A stretch of 7,514 nt of DNA from assembly GCA_947629225.1 (NCBI GenBank), contig CANRCY010000068.1:1-7514 (forward strand), given 5' to 3'. Made by a program: the position numbers and the translations under genes. A model generated the notes under the pieces. The model did not search any database. It saw nothing but the letters and a program-made list of their open reading frames with translations, and was not told the DNA's origin. The stretch's first letter is position 1. Every line of letters starts with the position of its first letter. Positions 5,218 to 7,514 of this stretch are shown here, one piece after another. This stretch comes from an uncultured Clostridia bacterium. GTDB lineage: Bacteria; Bacillota; Clostridia; Christensenellales; Borkfalkiaceae.

Positions 5218-7514
5218 ATGCTTCAAGTCAAACATCTTGTCAAACGGTACACGACGAAAGGGGAGACGATCACGGCGCTCGCGGACGTCTCGGTGGACTT
5301 TCCCGAAAAGGGAATGGTCTTTTTGCTCGGGAAATCGGGGAGCGGGAAATCGACCCTCCTCAATGTCGCGGGCGGGCTCGACAGCCCCGACGAGGGCGAG
5401 GTCATCGTAAAGGGAAAATCATCCAAAGACTTTTCCAAGAGCGATTTCGACAGCTACCGCAACACCTATGTCGGATTCATCTTTCAGGAGTACAATATCC
5501 TGAACGAATTGACGGTGGCGGAAAACGTCGCGCTCGCGCTCGAACTCCAAGGAAGGGAGCGGGACGAGGCGCTCGTCGAAAAACTGCTCTCCGAGGTCGA
5601 TCTGAAAGGGTGCGGCGGACGCCGCCCCAATACCCTCTCGGGCGGGCAGAAACAGCGCGTCGCCATTGCGCGCGCCCTCGTAAAGGACCCCGAGATCATC
5701 ATGGCGGACGAGCCGACGGGCGCGCTCGATTCGGCTACGGGCATGCAAGTGTTCGATACATTGAAAAAGCTCTCCGCGGAAAAGCTCGTGGTCGTCGTCT
5801 CGCACGACCGCGGGTTCGCCGAACACTATGCCGACCGTATCATCGAGCTTGCGGACGGCAAGATCGTCTCCGACGTGAGCAGGAGTGAGGGGGAGAGCGT
5901 GTACGTCAACCTCACCGAGGGGGAGCGCGAACTCACCGTCGCCTGCGGCGCGGCGATCACCGAAGAGGAGACGCAGAAGGTCGTTTCCTTCCTCAAACGG
6001 CACAAGGAGAGCGTCACTTTGACGGTGGGGGAGAAAACGGCGGAGCGGAGCCGCGCGGTGTTCCGCGCGACCGATCTTCCCCCGCAGCCGCGCGAGGAAG
6101 AGAGCGGCAAATTCATCCGTTCGGCGTTTCCCTTCCGCTATGCCCTGAAAATGGGGCTTTCGTGGCTGAAATTCAAGCCTGTCCGCCTGATCTTTACCAC
6201 CCTGCTCGCGGCGGTGGCGTTCATCGTGTTCGGCGTTTTCTCCACGCTCGTGACATACAGCCCCGTCAAGCTCAACGCCTCCACGCTCGACGATTCCGCC
6301 TTCTCTACGGGCGTATTGCAAAAGAAGGGGGTCGTCCACAGTATCAACGAAGAGGGCGAACCCTACGACCGCAACTTCCCCGCCTCTCCGCTCTCTTCCC
6401 TCCACTTCGACGCGCGCGACGTGGCGCGGCTCGAAGAGAAATATCCCGAAATGGACTTTGTGCCCGTTTTCAGCTTTCATCTCGACCCCTTGGACGTCGG
6501 TTTTTCGATGGGGAGCGAAGGAAGAGGGTTTTATTACAGCCAGATGGACTTTTTCAACGGGTTTGCCGAAGTGGACGAAATCCGCCAGAAGACGGGGTTT
6601 GCGCTCTCGGAGGGGCGTTGGCCCGAGGTCGCGACCGATTCGGCTTGCGAAGTCGCGATCTCCCGCACAATGTTCGAGGCGTTTTGCGCGCTCGGATTCC
6701 GCGAGGAGACGGGCGCAAGCGTCCTGCCGATCTCCTCGTTTGCCGATCTCGAAGGAAGAAACATCTTCGCAACGGTCGGCGTGACGCGGTTTTGCCTGAA
6801 AGTGGTCGGCGTGGTGGATACCGAAGAGGATTTTTCGGTATATGAATATTTGAAGACGGCGTCGTCCGCGACGGACGCGGAGACGAGCGCGCTGCGCGAA
6901 CTCTACCGCTATTCCTTCGCCTCGATCGGGATCGTCGCAGAAGATTTTTACGAGACCTATCAAGAGAACGACCTCGCGCCCTCTTTTTACAGGAACGAAC
7001 AAGAGAACCTGCAACGGGATTGGTGGGCGCGCAATACGACCTCTTACGAGGAGCACCCCGAAGAGGGAATCCTCTATTCCTTCCTCTATACCACCCTCAG
7101 AAAGAACAGGAGCGCGCGCTGCCTTACGCTGATGAAGTTCCACAGGACGACGGACGAAGCGCGGGATATTTACTACTTCACGCCCTATTCGTTTACGGAC
7201 GAGATCGCGGCGGGTGACCGCACCCTTTCGCAGACCGTTCCCATCGTCGCTCCCATCGCCGCCGCGCTCGCCGTCTTTTCGGCGTTGCTCCTCTTCAACT
7301 TCATTTCGGCGAGCATCAACGCAAAGCGGAGAGACGTCGGCGTTCTGCGCGCGGTCGGCGCCCGCGGGATCGACGTCTTCAAGATCTTTATGGTGGAGGG
7401 GTTCGTTCTCACCTCGCTCTGCTTCCTGCTCGGCTGTTGCGGCAGTTTGGCGGTGTGCGCCGTCGCGAACGCCGTCTTGGTCGGAAAGGGGATCCTCGCC
7501 TTCGGGTTCTTCTC
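5218..7514 (+). CDS. ABC transporter with N-terminal ATPase and C-terminal FtsX-type permease (3' truncated)
   Basis: The reading frame stays open to the window edge (765 codons seen, no stop). The start is ATG 5218, preceded by a G-rich GGGGGG at 5205-5210, and the N-terminus MLQVKHLVKRY is typical of LolD/MacB-type ATPases. ATPase motifs are the Walker A G38-K-S-G-S-G-K-S-T46, Q-loop Q90, signature LSGGQKQR 140-147, Walker B and D-loop ADEPTGALD 163-171, and H-loop H196. A charged cytosolic linker of about 100 residues (222-320) follows. Then come one membrane helix (about 322-345), an external domain of about 325 residues, a second helix (about 674-698), the FtsX-like motif KRRDVGVLRAVGAR (703-716) and a third helix (about 728-755). 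A fourth helix should lie beyond the window. This order is MacB-like. Such proteins usually act by mechanotransmission in peptide or lipoprotein export, or in antibiotic resistance; the substrate is unknown. Confidence 0.93.
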   Translation, partial: MLQVKHLVKRYTTKGETITALADVSVDFPEKGMVFLLGKSGSGKSTLLNVAGGLDSPDEGEVIVKGKSSKDFSKSDFDSYRNTYVGFIFQEYNILNELTVAENVALALELQGRERDEALVEKLLSEVDLKGCGGRRPNTLSGGQKQRVAIARALVKDPEIIMADEPTGALDSATGMQVFDTLKKLSAEKLVVVVSHDRGFAEHYADRIIELADGKIVSDVSRSEGESVYVNLTEGERELTVACGAAITEEETQKVVSFLKRHKESVTLTVGEKTAERSRAVFRATDLPPQPREEESGKFIRSAFPFRYALKMGLSWLKFKPVRLIFTTLLAAVAFIVFGVFSTLVTYSPVKLNASTLDDSAFSTGVLQKKGVVHSINEEGEPYDRNFPASPLSSLHFDARDVARLEEKYPEMDFVPVFSFHLDPLDVGFSMGSEGRGFYYSQMDFFNGFAEVDEIRQKTGFALSEGRWPEVATDSACEVAISRTMFEAFCALGFREETGASVLPISSFADLEGRNIFATVGVTRFCLKVVGVVDTEEDFSVYEYLKTASSATDAETSALRELYRYSFASIGIVAEDFYETYQENDLAPSFYRNEQENLQRDWWARNTTSYEEHPEEGILYSFLYTTLRKNRSARCLTLMKFHRTTDEARDIYYFTPYSFTDEIAAGDRTLSQTVPIVAPIAAALAVFSALLLFNFISASINAKRRDVGVLRAVGARGIDVFKIFMVEGFVLTSLCFLLGCCGSLAVCAVANAVLVGKGILAFGFF

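Noticed and set aside
5227..5245. Direct repeat GTCAAAC (5227-5233 and 5239-5245)
   Set aside because: It encodes two Val-Lys pairs in frame at the start of the ATPase and is explained by the protein sequence.
5145..5888. 247-codon plus-strand frame overlapping the transporter start
   Set aside because: It is Arg/Gly-rich and out of frame with the transporter ATPase, whose motifs are intact; it also begins inside the terminator hairpin.
5419..7143. 574-codon open frame on the minus strand opposite the ABC transporter
   Set aside because: Its translation is highly charged, low in complexity and without motifs. It mirrors a plus-strand gene with complete ATPase motifs, and a codon bias toward C-ending codons keeps stops out of this antisense frame.

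Overview
The window reads as a chromosomal piece of a Gram-positive-type bacterium, most likely a Clostridia-like member of the Bacillota. The support is a PgcA-type phosphohexomutase, an AraM-type glycerol-1-phosphate dehydrogenase, a combined ATPase/FtsX-type permease, clear Shine-Dalgarno sites, sigma-A-like promoters with 17-bp spacers, and a tRNA gene without an encoded CCA. Coding DNA is fairly GC-rich with many C-ending codons, while the intergenic stretches are AT-rich. The exact lineage cannot be fixed from this sequence alone. No insertion sequence, phage gene or CRISPR array is visible.

Layout: a tRNA-Ser(GGA) gene lies on the minus strand at 62-149 with its own promoter at 164-192. 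A divergent plus-strand promoter at 290-318 drives two adjacent multi-pass membrane proteins of unknown function (369-1190 and 1192-2148). These share a conserved motif and look like distant paralogues. Next, 38 bp later, comes a 571-residue alpha-phosphoglucomutase/phosphomannomutase (2187-3902). The short gaps and the lack of a terminator suggest that these three genes form one transcription unit. An 89-bp gap then carries an unusual array of six alternating inverted-repeat arms. It leads into an sn-glycerol-1-phosphate dehydrogenase gene (3992-5116), which is followed by a strong hairpin terminator at 5142-5188. A perfect -35 box sits in the terminator loop and a -10 sits right after the stem, so the terminator seems to overlap the promoter of the next gene. 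That gene (5218 to the window end, truncated) encodes an ABC transporter with an N-terminal ATPase and a C-terminal FtsX-type permease.

Functional picture: the mutase supplies hexose-1-phosphate for nucleotide-sugar and envelope polysaccharide or glycolipid synthesis. The dehydrogenase makes glycerol-1-phosphate, the archaeal-type enantiomer, from dihydroxyacetone phosphate. Together with the membrane proteins this hints at an envelope or lipid theme, but that link is inference. The most unusual non-coding signal is the repeat array at 3893-3983. Its arms can pair in mutually exclusive ways, and one pairing would cover the ribosome binding site of the dehydrogenase gene.
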